Assembly (NCBI RefSeq): GCF_009649685.1
Contig: NZ_WJPK01000001.1
Coordinates: 810,760 to 874,759 of the forward strand
Direction of reading: 5' to 3'
DNA: 64,000 bases
Origin: Flavobacteriaceae bacterium EG-1
Lineage (GTDB): Bacteria; Bacteroidota; Bacteroidia; Flavobacteriales; Flavobacteriaceae
Below, in pieces: positions 18,482 through 28,484 of the stretch; the first letter of the stretch is position 1; each line of letters begins with the position of its first letter. The notes beneath the pieces were generated by a model. It had not been told where the DNA came from. It saw nothing but the letters and a program-made list of their open reading frames with translations, and made no database searches. The position numbers and the translations under genes were made by a program.

Positions 18482-18545
18482 TTTATTTTTAAAAATTTAA
18501 AAAATAATAGTTTTTATCATTATTAGGTGAAAATTAATACCGGTT

Positions 18546-19166
18546 TTAGAAAATATCTATACTACCCTTTCCTTCTCTAATAATCTCAGGTTCATAACCA
18601 GATAAATCTATAACCGTAGAAGCCACATTATCACCATAACCACCATCAATTACAACATCAACTAGTTTATCCCACTTTTCGTGTATAAGTTCGGGATCAG
18701 TGGTGTATTCCAACAATTCATCTTCATCATAAATAGAAGTAGAAACTATCGGATTACCTAATGCCTCTACGAGTGTTAAAATAATGGAGTTATTTGGTAC
18801 ACGAATACCCACCGTCTTTTTCTTTTTAAAAGCTTTCGGAAGATTATTGTTTCCGGGTAAAATAAAGGTATATGGTCCTGGTAACGAACGTTTTAAAATT
18901 TTAAAAGTACTAGTATCAATTTGGCGCACATAGTCCGAAAGATTGCTTAAATCTGAACAAACAAAAGACCAATTGGCCTTAGCCAATTTAACCCCCTTAA
19001 TTCGCGCAAGCCGTTCTAAAGCCCTATTATTAGTAATATCGCACCCCATACCATAAACAGTATCGGTAGGATAAATTACAATTCCTCCTTTTTGCAATAC
19101 TTCTACTACCCTTCTTATTTCCTTAGGGTTCGGATTTTCTTCATAAATCTTTATGAATTCAGCCAT
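18546..19166 (-). CDS. Sua5/YciO/YrdC-family protein, YciO type
   Basis: The family makes threonylcarbamoyl-AMP for the tRNA t6A modification. GIVIYPTDTVYGMGCD and TVGIRVPNN are family hallmarks. The middle of the protein (NWSFVCSDLSNLSDY, LPGPYTFILPGNNNLPKAF, NPIVSTSI) follows E. coli YciO closely rather than TsaC/YrdC. The 206-residue length lacks the extra Sua5 domain. YciO-type proteins have been reported to have weak threonylcarbamoyl-AMP activity, so whether this is the main t6A enzyme depends on whether a TsaC or Sua5 exists elsewhere in the genome. It diverges from the esterase gene across 47 bases. Confidence 0.85.
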   Translation of the reverse strand: MAEFIKIYEENPNPKEIRRVVEVLQKGGIVIYPTDTVYGMGCDITNNRALERLARIKGVKLAKANWSFVCSDLSNLSDYVRQIDTSTFKILKRSLPGPYTFILPGNNNLPKAFKKKKTVGIRVPNNSIILTLVEALGNPIVSTSIYDEDELLEYTTDPELIHEKWDKLVDVVIDGGYGDNVASTVIDLSGYEPEIIREGKGSIDIF

Positions 19167-19213
19167 ATTATTTACCTGATTATAACGTTATTACAAAGTA
19201 AGGATTATTTACA

Positions 19214-20062
19214 ATGATGAAAAATATCGTACACTTCGTTTTTGCTGCTTTTTTGATATTATCCTCATGTACTACCAAAAATGAAATACAAGAATCATTA
19301 ATTGACACTGCAAAAACACAACAATTAATTAATGTTTCATATGGTGAACATATAAAACAGGTGTATGACATATATCTTCCTAAAAATAGAACATTAGATA
19401 CCAAAATTATGATATTAGTTCATGGTGGAGGTTGGAATGAGGGTGATAAAGCAGATACAAATGATTTTAAGAACTTTATTAGGGAGCAACTTCCTTCTAT
19501 TGCAGTTGTAAACATGAATTATAGGTTAGCCGATGAAAACAATCCGCCCTACCCCATGCAAATCGAAGATATTTCGGCAGTAGTAAATCATTTAAAATTA
19601 AAACAAAATGAATATCAAATCGGTACCGAACTGGGTTTCTTAGGCGTTAGTGCTGGTGGACATCTATCGTTGCTATGGTCATATGCTTTTGATGGTAATA
19701 ATCAGGTAAACATGGTAACTAGCATTGTGGGACCAACCAATCTTTCGGATGATGCTTATTTAAATTCAACAAATGAAGATTTACAAAACCTAATATTTCA
19801 ATTTGGTAAGGATGTAGAAATTTTAAAAGAGGTTAGTCCGTTATTTCAAGTTGAAAAAAATTCACCACCAACGCAATTATTTTATGGAAAAAAAGACCCC
19901 TTAATTCCAAATTCACAAGGTATAGATTTAAATCAAAAACTTGAATCGTTGGAAGTGAAACATGAATTTACACATTATGAAAATGGAGGGCATGGCTGGT
20001 TAGGACTAGATTTATTGGACACTTCAATAAAATTAAAAGCCTTTATAGAAGCTAATTTATAA
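19214..20062 (+). CDS. Alpha/beta-hydrolase lipoprotein (esterase-like)
   Basis: A lipoprotein signal (lipobox ILSS-C19) places it at the cell envelope. The fold is alpha/beta hydrolase of the esterase/lipase BD-FAE-like type: oxyanion motif HGGGW (70-74), nucleophile Ser146 in GVSAGG, acid Asp228 in KKDPLIP and His260 in NGGHGW. All triad residues are intact. The natural ester is not known. It converges on the permease gene with 18 bases between the stops. Confidence 0.87.
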   Translation: MMKNIVHFVFAAFLILSSCTTKNEIQESLIDTAKTQQLINVSYGEHIKQVYDIYLPKNRTLDTKIMILVHGGGWNEGDKADTNDFKNFIREQLPSIAVVNMNYRLADENNPPYPMQIEDISAVVNHLKLKQNEYQIGTELGFLGVSAGGHLSLLWSYAFDGNNQVNMVTSIVGPTNLSDDAYLNSTNEDLQNLIFQFGKDVEILKEVSPLFQVEKNSPPTQLFYGKKDPLIPNSQGIDLNQKLESLEVKHEFTHYENGGHGWLGLDLLDTSIKLKAFIEANL

Positions 20063-20080
20063 TGAGCCTTGTAATCATTA

Positions 20081-21379
20081 TTACCCCTTTATTGGCAACT
20101 TCTTTTTTATAAAATACAAAACGGATAAAACTATAATAACGCTTAAAATAAGCACGAATTCATTTTCAGCAAGATTCAATAATAAATAGATAATAAGCAA
20201 ACTAGATAAAATTGGAATCACTATACCACCCGGAATTCTAAAAACATTCTTTTGATTACTTTTTATCTTCCTAAGTTTAACCACCGATAAAGAGACGCCT
20301 AAATAAATCAGTAAAATTGTGGCACTTGATATAATCGCTAGCTGTTCAAATCCACCGAAGGTAGCAAACAATAATCCGATTGCAGCATAAGTGATTATAG
20401 CAATATAAGGCGTTTTAAACTTAGAATGAATTTTTGTCAAATACTTAATTGGTAGCACATTGTCTATAGCAGATTGATACAATACTCTTGGCATGCTCAA
20501 AATAGCACTACATAAATATCCTATCATTGAAATAGCAGCACCCATTGTTAGTATAGTAAAACCAATAGGGCCGAAAATTTTCTTAGCTACTTCGCCTAAA
20601 GAATTTTCTGTAAAAGTTGGTAAGGATGATCCAAGTACCCCTTGCGAAACAGTTTGAATAAGTATGTATAATATTAAGATAACAAGAATACTGATGAAAA
20701 TTGCTTTTGGAATAGTACTTTTCGGGTTTTTTACTTCACCGCCTATTGACAAACTAGATTCAGCACCCTGAAAGGCAAAAAATAGAATTAATGAAATTTT
20801 AGAGACTTCACTAAATGTAGGGATGGTGGTAATAGTAAGATTAGATAAAGATATCGCTTCCCAAGAAAAAAATAGTAGTATTAGTAATGGAGTTAATTTT
20901 GCAATTGTAATTAACTTAACCACTTTAATTCCTTTATTAACCCCGATTACATTTATATATCCAAAACCACCAAAAAGTAGCAAAAACATAAAAATTCTTA
21001 TGCTTTCAAGTTTAAAAATAGGAAATATGGAGCCTGCAATATTAACTACGGCATTTGCTACAGCGTCATCTGCTGATATAGATGCTAAAATAAAAAGTAC
21101 AGAAGTAAGGAATCCAAAATAAGGTCCGAACGCAGTGTTAATAAAAATATATGCTCCGCCAGAGGCTGTTAATCTGCTCCCTGCTTCCGCAAAGCACAAC
21201 ATAACTAATCCAATAAGTACACCACAAAATAAATATGTAAAAATACTAGAAGGGCCAAGTGCTGCAGCAACAATTGCGGGTAGTACAAAAATCCCCGAAC
21301 CAACAATAATATTAATAATATTAGCACTAAGTCCAAAAACACCAACAACTCTAGTAAGAACTTCTTTTTTAGCGTCCAA
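20081..21379 (-). CDS. APC-superfamily amino acid permease
   Basis: This inner-membrane transporter has about 12 hydrophobic segments in 432 residues. The first helix contains NIIVGSGIFVLP, the APC substrate-site signature with unwound GSGI, followed by AEAGSRLTASGGAYIFI. It probably exchanges or imports amino acids or related amines; the substrate cannot be read from the sequence. It lies downstream of nothing on its strand within 3 kb and is separated from the uvrD stop by 49 bases. Confidence 0.9.
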   Translation of the reverse strand: MDAKKEVLTRVVGVFGLSANIINIIVGSGIFVLPAIVAAALGPSSIFTYLFCGVLIGLVMLCFAEAGSRLTASGGAYIFINTAFGPYFGFLTSVLFILASISADDAVANAVVNIAGSIFPIFKLESIRIFMFLLLFGGFGYINVIGVNKGIKVVKLITIAKLTPLLILLFFSWEAISLSNLTITTIPTFSEVSKISLILFFAFQGAESSLSIGGEVKNPKSTIPKAIFISILVILILYILIQTVSQGVLGSSLPTFTENSLGEVAKKIFGPIGFTILTMGAAISMIGYLCSAILSMPRVLYQSAIDNVLPIKYLTKIHSKFKTPYIAIITYAAIGLLFATFGGFEQLAIISSATILLIYLGVSLSVVKLRKIKSNQKNVFRIPGGIVIPILSSLLIIYLLLNLAENEFVLILSVIIVLSVLYFIKKKLPIKG

Positions 21380-21428
21380 TATTTAATAATCAAATTAGGT
21401 TATGATTCTCTGCTAAAAACCATCCTCA

Positions 21429-23753
21429 CTAAAGTACCTCTAATTTAGCAAACCGGAGTAGTAATTTTTTAATATCTCCTTGATCAAATTGTATCTCAGC
21501 CTTTTTATCATTGCCAACACCTTCAATTTTCAACACTTTACCCCTACCAAAACGAGTATGATTTACTAATGCTCCTTCAACTAAATTAGCATCAATTACA
21601 TTAGAATTCGCTACAGGTTTTGCTAATTCTGGTTTCAATTTTCGCAGTTTTCGTAATTGGGCAGCATTCGGTGAACCAACCGTTGGTGCAATACCTTTTT
21701 TTGGCTTTACTTGTCTTAATTTCGACTTATCAACTTCCCCAAAAATATCAGCATCAATTGGGGACTTATAACGGTAAGTATTTTCAATAGGGGTTAAATT
21801 CTCAATATATTTTTCATCAATCTCTTCTATAAATCTACTGGGTTCTGAGTCAATTAATTTACCCCAACGGTACCTAGTTTGAGCGTAGGTTAAATATGCT
21901 TGCTTCTCCGCTCTTGTTAAAGCAACATAAAACAATCTGCGTTCTTCTTCTAGTTCACTTCGAGTATTCATACTCATTCCGGAAGGAAATAAATCCTCCT
22001 CCATTCCAACAATATAAACGTACGGAAATTCGAGTCCTTTTGCCAAGTGAATTGTCATTAAAGCCACGCGATCATCTTCACCAGTATCTTTATCTAAGTC
22101 CGTAGCTAGGGCAACATCTTCCAAAAATTCGGAAATATTTCCTGTGGCATCTGCAATTTCTTTTTGTCCCTCAACAAAATCTTTAATACCATTTAATAAC
22201 TCTTCAATATTTTCCATTCGGGCAATACCTTCTGGAGTTCCATCTTTTTTAAATTCAATTAAAATTCCAGATTTTTTTGCAACGTGTTCTGCAAGTGTAA
22301 AAGCATCAGAACTTTCATTCATTATCTGAAAGCTCTGAATCATGGTTAAAAAATCTTGTAATTTTCTTTTGGTGCCTCCATTAATACGCAAATCTATTTT
22401 ATCGAGATTTTGAATCACTTCAAAAATAGAACGCCCATAATGATTCGCCGCAACCACTAGTTTATCAACGGTTGTTTGCCCAATTCCTCGAGTTGGATAA
22501 TTAATAATTCGTTTTAACGCTTCTTCATCCTTAGGATTTATAATAAGACGTAGATATGACAAAACATCTTTTATTTCTTTTCTTTGATAAAATGATAAAC
22601 CACCATAAATACGATAAGGAATATCTCGTTTACGCAGAGCATCCTCGATAGCTCTAGACTGAGAATTCGTTCGGTATAATACTGCAAAATCACCATTAGG
22701 TAATTGTTTTTGCATACGATTCTCAAAAATAGAACCAGCTACGAAACGACCTTCTTCAGCATCGGTTACACTTCGATGAACTTTAATTGAGGGCCCATCG
22801 TCATTAGCGGTCCATACTACTTTTTCTAATTGATTCTTGTTATTCGCTATTATTGAGTTAGCCGCATTAACAATGTTTTTAGTTGATCTATAATTTTGTT
22901 CAAGTCTATATACCCCAACATTATCATAATCTCGTTGAAAATTTAGAATATTACTAATGTTTGCTCCCCTAAAGGAATAAATACTTTGTGCGTCGTCACC
23001 AACTACGCAAATATTTTGAAATCGATCTGATAATGCCTTTACTATTAAATATTGTGAGTGATTAGTATCTTGATACTCATCTACTAGAATATATCTAAAA
23101 CGATCTTGATATTTCATTAAAACTTCAGGAAAACGCGTAAGCAGTTCATTAGTGCGAAGCAATAAATCATCAAAATCCATCGCCCCAGCCTTAAAACATC
23201 GGTCTACGTATTCTTGGTAAATTTCTCCAAGCCTTGGGCGTTTTGCCATAGCGTCATCTTCAGTTAATTCAGGATTTTGAAGATATGCTTTAACCGTAAT
23301 TAAACTATTTTTTAGAGAGGATATTCGATTTTGAATCTGTTTGTATTTATAAACATCTTTATCTAAGGCTTTCTCTCTTATAATTGCTGAAATAAGTCGC
23401 TGACTATCTTGGGTGTCATAAATTGTAAAATTGCTCGGATACCCTAATTTAGAACCATCGTATCGCAATAATTTAGCAAAAACAGAATGAAAAGTTCCCA
23501 TCCAAAGATTTTTAGCTTCAGAATTACCTACAATATCAGCAATACGTTTTTTCATCTCACGTGCTGCTTTATTTGTAAATGTAAGCGCCAAAATATTAAA
23601 CGAATCTACCCCTTGTGCCATTAAATGAGCAATTCTATAAGTAAGTACTCTTGTCTTACCAGAACCTGCCCCAGCAATTACCATTAGCGGTCCATCTTTA
23701 TGTAAAACAGGCGCTTTTTGGGCATCATTCAATTCATCTATAAACGTACTCAA
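21429..23753 (-). CDS. uvrD: UvrD/PcrA-type superfamily 1 DNA helicase
   Basis: This 3'-5' helicase works in nucleotide excision and mismatch repair. Walker A AGAGSGKT (27-34), the DEYQDTN Walker B block, GDDAQSIYSFRGA, LEQNYRST, MTIHLAKGLEFPYV and LTRAEKQ are all present in order. The C-terminal tail (about 690-774) ends with the PcrA-like segment VNHTRFGRGKVLKIEG. The length of 774 residues is normal. The gene stands alone. UvrA is encoded about 13 kb upstream on the other strand. Confidence 0.95.
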   Translation of the reverse strand: MSTFIDELNDAQKAPVLHKDGPLMVIAGAGSGKTRVLTYRIAHLMAQGVDSFNILALTFTNKAAREMKKRIADIVGNSEAKNLWMGTFHSVFAKLLRYDGSKLGYPSNFTIYDTQDSQRLISAIIREKALDKDVYKYKQIQNRISSLKNSLITVKAYLQNPELTEDDAMAKRPRLGEIYQEYVDRCFKAGAMDFDDLLLRTNELLTRFPEVLMKYQDRFRYILVDEYQDTNHSQYLIVKALSDRFQNICVVGDDAQSIYSFRGANISNILNFQRDYDNVGVYRLEQNYRSTKNIVNAANSIIANNKNQLEKVVWTANDDGPSIKVHRSVTDAEEGRFVAGSIFENRMQKQLPNGDFAVLYRTNSQSRAIEDALRKRDIPYRIYGGLSFYQRKEIKDVLSYLRLIINPKDEEALKRIINYPTRGIGQTTVDKLVVAANHYGRSIFEVIQNLDKIDLRINGGTKRKLQDFLTMIQSFQIMNESSDAFTLAEHVAKKSGILIEFKKDGTPEGIARMENIEELLNGIKDFVEGQKEIADATGNISEFLEDVALATDLDKDTGEDDRVALMTIHLAKGLEFPYVYIVGMEEDLFPSGMSMNTRSELEEERRLFYVALTRAEKQAYLTYAQTRYRWGKLIDSEPSRFIEEIDEKYIENLTPIENTYRYKSPIDADIFGEVDKSKLRQVKPKKGIAPTVGSPNAAQLRKLRKLKPELAKPVANSNVIDANLVEGALVNHTRFGRGKVLKIEGVGNDKKAEIQFDQGDIKKLLLRFAKLEVL

Positions 23754-23884
23754 TATGCTATAAATTTAGAAGTGTGAATTTAGCTATTATATAGCTATAG
23801 GAAAAATGTTGTTCTTCAGAATTATAAACAATAGATTTTGCTATCTTTCAATTTCAATAAATTTCTCTTCAAATAATTAATGGA

Positions 23885-24427
23885 ATGAATAAAACATCAA
23901 TAAATTCTTTTTGGATTACAATTATTCTTTTATCGTTTTTAAATACGAATCAAGCTCAAGAATCGGGCCCAGTTATAATGGATTATGGTAAAGTCTGGAA
24001 ATTAGACCAATTAGAATTTAAAACAAATACCAATCTTAATTTCAAAGCACTTTTCGATGTTTCTTATTCCCCTAAAAATAAACAAGAACTTAATGGTAGT
24101 ATTAATACGGCAGCAAGATTTTTAAACATGCACGCGCAAGATGGGGTTCCGGTATCACAATTGAAAGTTGCACTGGTAATACATGGGAATGCTTCTGACG
24201 ACTTACTAATTTCTAAAGCATATAAAGCCAAACATGGAGTAGACAATCCTAATGAAAAATTAATTAAAGATTTAATTGATGCAGGTGTTAAAATAGTTTT
24301 CTGCGGACAAACATTTGTTTCTAAAGGTTTTTCAAAAGCAGATTTAATAAAAGGTGTTCAACTATCATTATCTGCTATGACCGCTTTAGTACAGTTTCAA
24401 GAAGAAGATTACAAAAAAGTATTTTAA
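23885..24427 (+). CDS. Exported DsrE-family protein
   Basis: A signal peptide (about 1-24, ending NQAQ) precedes a DsrE/DsrF-like fold of about 150 residues. The core includes LKVALVIHGNASDDLL, and VKIVFCGQTFVSKGF carries the single Cys where sulfur-relay DsrE proteins have theirs. Secreted DsrE-like proteins are common in Bacteroidota, and their sulfur substrate is unknown. It is 51 bases upstream of the M20 peptidase gene and may be co-transcribed with it. Confidence 0.82.
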   Translation: MNKTSINSFWITIILLSFLNTNQAQESGPVIMDYGKVWKLDQLEFKTNTNLNFKALFDVSYSPKNKQELNGSINTAARFLNMHAQDGVPVSQLKVALVIHGNASDDLLISKAYKAKHGVDNPNEKLIKDLIDAGVKIVFCGQTFVSKGFSKADLIKGVQLSLSAMTALVQFQEEDYKKVF

Positions 24428-24478
24428 AAAATAATTGATATCCAATTGTTTAATAACAACGAAAAGTAAAAAAGTATT

Positions 24479-25756
24479 ATGAAGAAGTTAATTGTTCTAA
24501 CCTTTTTTTTATTTGGCTTTCTATTTCAAATTCAAGCGCAAAATTTAGAGAAAGAATTTAAAACCATAGAGCCTAAGGTTATCGAATGGAGGCATTGGTT
24601 TCATGAACACCCGGAATTGAGTAATAGAGAATTTAAAACTGCCGAAAAGATAGCCAATCATTTAGAGGCTTTAGGTATTGAGGTTCAAAAAGGTGTTGCC
24701 CATACAGGTGTGGTTGGTCTTTTGAAAGGCAATAAGCCGGGTAAAGTAGTTGCCTTAAGAGCAGATATTGATGCATTACCAGTCACAGAAAGAAACGATT
24801 TACCTTTTAAATCTACCGTAACTACCGAATTTCGAGGCGAAAAGGTTGGTGTAATGCACGCTTGTGGGCACGATACTCATACGGCTATTTTAATGGGAGT
24901 TGCTGAAATACTTTCAAAACATAAAGACAAAATTAAAGGCACCATCAAATTCATTTTTCAACCAGCCGAAGAAGGACCACCACCAGGTGAAGAAGGTGGC
25001 GCATTATTAATGATAAAAGAAGGTGTATTAGAAAACCCCAGAGTTGATGCAATTTTTGGATTACATATAAACTCACAAACTCCCGTTGGCGTAATTCGCT
25101 ATAAACCAGGAGGAATAATGGCGGCAGCTCAAAGTTTTGTCATTAACGTAAAGGGTAAACAAAGTCATGGTTCACAACCTTGGTCTGGGATTGATCCAAT
25201 TTTAATAAGTGCAAAAATAATTGACGGTTTACAAACTATTATTAGTAGAGAAACAAAGCTTACCGAAGAAGCTGCAGTTATTACTGTGGGAAAAATTAAA
25301 AGTGGTGTTCGTTTTAATATAATACCAGAGTCTGCAGAAATGATTGGAACTATTCGAACACTAGATTATGATATGAAAGAAAAGCTAAACAAACGAATGA
25401 TTGAAATGGTTGCTGACATTGCAAAGGCTTATGGTGGAGAGGCTACATGCGTTATAAAAGATGCCACCGACATTACGTATAATGACCCAGATTTAGTTGA
25501 AAAAATGTTACCAACTATGCAATCTGTTGCTGGGGCAAAAAATGTACAATTACAAAAAGCTGTAACAGGGGCTGAAGATTTTTCATATTTCCAAAGAGAA
25601 GTGCCGGGATTTTTCTTTTTCCTAGGTGGAATGACACCAGGGAATACAGAATCTTTTCCGCATCACACTCCCGACTTTTTAATTGATGATAATGGAATGC
25701 TTTTAGGAGTAAAGACTTTAACACAATTGAGTTTAGATTACCTAAATAAAAAATAA
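24479..25756 (+). CDS. Exported M20D-family amidohydrolase/peptidase
   Basis: It hydrolyses N-acyl amino acids or similar amides, as in hippurate and indole-acetyl-amino-acid hydrolases. A signal peptide (about 1-21) suggests periplasmic action. Metal-site motifs are intact: HACGHDTH (127-134, with Cys129 and His131), PAEEG (Glu164-Glu165), GLHINS and the C-terminal HHTPDF. The dimerisation domain with GKQSHGSQPWSGIDP lies in the middle. The 425-residue length is typical. The true substrate is unknown. Confidence 0.92.
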   Translation: MKKLIVLTFFLFGFLFQIQAQNLEKEFKTIEPKVIEWRHWFHEHPELSNREFKTAEKIANHLEALGIEVQKGVAHTGVVGLLKGNKPGKVVALRADIDALPVTERNDLPFKSTVTTEFRGEKVGVMHACGHDTHTAILMGVAEILSKHKDKIKGTIKFIFQPAEEGPPPGEEGGALLMIKEGVLENPRVDAIFGLHINSQTPVGVIRYKPGGIMAAAQSFVINVKGKQSHGSQPWSGIDPILISAKIIDGLQTIISRETKLTEEAAVITVGKIKSGVRFNIIPESAEMIGTIRTLDYDMKEKLNKRMIEMVADIAKAYGGEATCVIKDATDITYNDPDLVEKMLPTMQSVAGAKNVQLQKAVTGAEDFSYFQREVPGFFFFLGGMTPGNTESFPHHTPDFLIDDNGMLLGVKTLTQLSLDYLNKK

Positions 25757-25876
25757 CCTAATTGCTAATTATATTAAACATCAAAGCATTACGTTAAAAG
25801 TATAAGAATTGAAAGATTCACTTTTTTTGATTGACTTAATTATCAAAATCCGAATCACTCAAATAATTTACAATTG

Positions 25877-25884
25877 TATATTTG
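25877..25884 (+). promoter_or_regulatory. Predicted -7 box upstream of the degenerate OmpA relative
   Basis: TATATTTG is an exact TAnnTTTG match about 35 bases before the start codon. No TTG is found at the -33 spacing. Confidence 0.4.
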
Positions 25885-25920
25885 TAAGAACATAGATTAA
25901 AAAATAAACAAGTATCAAAT

Positions 25921-26691
25921 ATGACTAAACAAATACTTACTTTTTGTGCAATTTTATTTTTATGCACCATTACAAACGCACAGCGAAAAAGTGATTTAAT
26001 TGCTGAGGTAGCTATGTTAAAAACGCAATTAGATTCAGTTTCATCTGAAGTTGCTCATGCTAAACAAAATGAAAAAATTGGCTTAACAGAAGCGGCTACC
26101 TATAAAAAACAAGTAGCAGAATTACAAGATGCAAATCTTACATTAATGAAAAACTTAAATAGTTTTGCAGAAGTATCCAACAAAAATACAAGTATCGTAA
26201 ATACAGCTATGGCGACCATTGAGGCAAAGGAAGCACAATTGAAAAAAATTAAAGCAACACTTGCTAGCCATGATTCTACAGCACTTATCGTTTTAACAAA
26301 TGCCAAACAAACTTTAGGTGAAAATGCAAAAATTGGCGTTTCTAACGGAGCTGTTATTATTTCTGAAAAATTAGCAACGGTATTTGGAAGTGATACTGGA
26401 ACGAGTGTTACTGCAAGTACCGAAGAATGGCTAGGTAAAATTGCGGCTATGTTGACGGCAAACCCTACAACTACATTAACTGTAGAAGGTCTTAGTATGA
26501 CAGGCGATTTAAACACTCCGGCACAACAGGCTTTAGCTATTGAAAATGTGCTAAAAAATAAGTATGAAATTGCTCCAGAGCGATTATCATCTTTAGGTAG
26601 AGACGGAAATTTAAAAGAAGGTATAAACCTAAAAATACATCCTAAATACGACGATTTCTACGCTATGGTTAAAGAGGAGATGAAGAATTGA
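25921..26691 (+). CDS. Degenerate OmpA-like exported protein
   Basis: A signal peptide (about 1-20, ending TNAQ, without a lipobox) is followed by a coiled-coil region (about 25-115) and a domain aligning with the OmpA domain of the lipoprotein at 17577. Shared landmarks are VSNGAVIISEKLATVFGS, NKYEIAPERLSSLGR and the C-terminal KYDDFYAMVKEEM (compare KIDQFYSMIEEGM). The peptidoglycan-binding part is lost: VEGHTDD becomes VEGLSMTG, and the Asp and Arg of NWDLSVKRA are absent (PAQQALAIENV). It is probably a paralogue that no longer binds the cell wall. A perfect terminator follows. Confidence 0.78.
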   Translation: MTKQILTFCAILFLCTITNAQRKSDLIAEVAMLKTQLDSVSSEVAHAKQNEKIGLTEAATYKKQVAELQDANLTLMKNLNSFAEVSNKNTSIVNTAMATIEAKEAQLKKIKATLASHDSTALIVLTNAKQTLGENAKIGVSNGAVIISEKLATVFGSDTGTSVTASTEEWLGKIAAMLTANPTTTLTVEGLSMTGDLNTPAQQALAIENVLKNKYEIAPERLSSLGRDGNLKEGINLKIHPKYDDFYAMVKEEMKN

Positions 26692-26710
26692 AAGTTCTAT
26701 ATATTAAATA

Positions 26711-26738
26711 AAAAAGCCACTATTAATAGTGGCTTTTT
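26711..26738. terminator. Bidirectional terminator (28-base perfect palindrome)
   Basis: The palindrome has 14-base arms, AAAAAGCCACTATT and AATAGTGGCTTTTT, and lies between two convergent genes. It gives U-runs on both strands. Confidence 0.9.
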
Positions 26739-26768
26739 TATTTAATGAATTAGCTAATTTATAAAAAT

Positions 26769-28484
26769 CTAAAAATCAGGGTTTACTCCAAACCTTTGAT
26801 GTTTCTCGTCTTGTATAATTGCTTTTTTATTTAATTGAGTACTTTTATTTGAAAAAGATGTAGGAAATATTTCATTGGTACTTCTTAAAAACAATGTTGC
26901 ATCAGGTACAAATTGATGAAACACATCTAGGTCTAAAATTTCATCATAAGATTCAATATCCTTATAATCATACCTTACTTCTCTATATAATTCTAAATCA
27001 TCAGCTGTTTCAAAAAATGCTTCATTCAACTCTTCAGATATTAATTTTGGCAATGCTAAGCGTTTAACGTTTCTGATACCATTGTCCTTTCCAAACACAC
27101 TGTAATTCCAATTAAAAACTCTACCTTCTGAATTTTCGAACTGTCTTTTATCCAAAGAAATAGCATAATAATCAACATCAGGGCTATTTTCTATTAATTT
27201 AATTTCAGTTTCAGTTACTTCAATCTCCGAATTCCAGTTTGGGAAATCAACTTCAATACTACTATCGTTACCATTACTACTATAATAAACTCCATCCTTT
27301 GAATAGCCTATTTCATTTTTATATTCATTCATAGTAGAAAACTTCGGTAAATCTAGATAAGTAACTAATTCTTGTTCTTCATCTTCATCCATCCAATAAA
27401 TATTGAATAATCTTTCATTAAATTCTTCATAATTCTCTATACCCTTACGATAAAAAAACAAAGTACCAGCGTCATGCTCAGGTATATCAATTTTAAAATT
27501 ATCTTCAGCTTGCAAAAATTCATTTATATCTACCTCCATAGAAGAATTTCCTGATTCTGGCAAGAGCTTTGCATATTTATAATTTTCTTTTTTTCCATCA
27601 AAATATGTGCTTCCATAATAATTAGGAACTACATATATAGGGTTCTCTGCAACATGTTTAATTGTTAAAACAGTGTGTGTTTCATCTCCTTCAAATTCAG
27701 TTGTATAATAACCTGAACCAGAAGAAGTATAATCTGGACTATAGTTTTGAAATGGTACATTGTTTATTGTAACCTCTAAAATACTTTCAGGACCTTCATA
27801 ATCAGTTGATAAATCAGGTGATACTTTAGTACCCCCCAAATTAATGGCAAATGTTGATATATGTAGTTGTCTATCACTACCACTACCGTATGTAAATTCT
27901 TCTAATCGAGCATATGAATATAAAATTCTATCCTCAAGAATGATTTCATCGGTATATATTTTTAATTCGCCAATAATTGGCTGAACAACTGCTAATTCTG
28001 TTCCCTCCAAACTATTAAAAAACAACCAATTAGTGGAATAACTTTCACTAGATCTTTGATTATAGGTCATCAAAAGGTGTTTAATTTCTGTTGTAAGGAT
28101 TTCGGTTGTTTCATTGCCTAAATCATCAATGGAAATAACTTCAAAATCTAAATCCCCGACAGGTAAAATATAAGGATTTACCGCAAAATTTAATTGCTTA
28201 TCTAAACTAACAGCAATTTCTTCTCCTTCATAGAATACTTTAGTTTCTACCGAAGAATCATCTTCAATTGTTATTGATACATCAGAAATAGTTTCTATAA
28301 CATCTGTAAATCCTGTTATTGTCAAAACTGGTGCCGTTTCATCAACTTCAACTAGGTCTTCTTTAATATCTTCTGTTGAATCTTCATTATTAGGAATATT
28401 AGTTATTGAGTCTTCTGTTTGTTCGCAAGAATAAAAAGAAATTAAAAGAACACTTATTAAAGAAAGCTTGTGTCTCATGTTCAA
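26769..28484 (-). CDS. Lipoprotein of unknown function, tandem paralogue 1
   Basis: A lipobox (ISFYS-C20) is followed by an acidic linker. An Ig-like/HYR-type segment (about 50-130: APVLTITGFTDVIETI, then DLGNETTEILTTEIKHLLMTY) precedes about 430 residues that I do not recognise. The gene is paralogous to the one at 28862: shared landmarks include WLFFNS, IYTDE, YFDGKKENYKY / PFDGKKENYFY, DIPEHDAGT / DIPVHDAGT and LPLPEAL-like ends. It is presumably exposed on the envelope. A beta-rich composition is likely. The terminator at 26711 lies downstream. Confidence 0.8.
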   Translation of the reverse strand: MNMRHKLSLISVLLISFYSCEQTEDSITNIPNNEDSTEDIKEDLVEVDETAPVLTITGFTDVIETISDVSITIEDDSSVETKVFYEGEEIAVSLDKQLNFAVNPYILPVGDLDFEVISIDDLGNETTEILTTEIKHLLMTYNQRSSESYSTNWLFFNSLEGTELAVVQPIIGELKIYTDEIILEDRILYSYARLEEFTYGSGSDRQLHISTFAINLGGTKVSPDLSTDYEGPESILEVTINNVPFQNYSPDYTSSGSGYYTTEFEGDETHTVLTIKHVAENPIYVVPNYYGSTYFDGKKENYKYAKLLPESGNSSMEVDINEFLQAEDNFKIDIPEHDAGTLFFYRKGIENYEEFNERLFNIYWMDEDEEQELVTYLDLPKFSTMNEYKNEIGYSKDGVYYSSNGNDSSIEVDFPNWNSEIEVTETEIKLIENSPDVDYYAISLDKRQFENSEGRVFNWNYSVFGKDNGIRNVKRLALPKLISEELNEAFFETADDLELYREVRYDYKDIESYDEILDLDVFHQFVPDATLFLRSTNEIFPTSFSNKSTQLNKKAIIQDEKHQRFGVNPDF

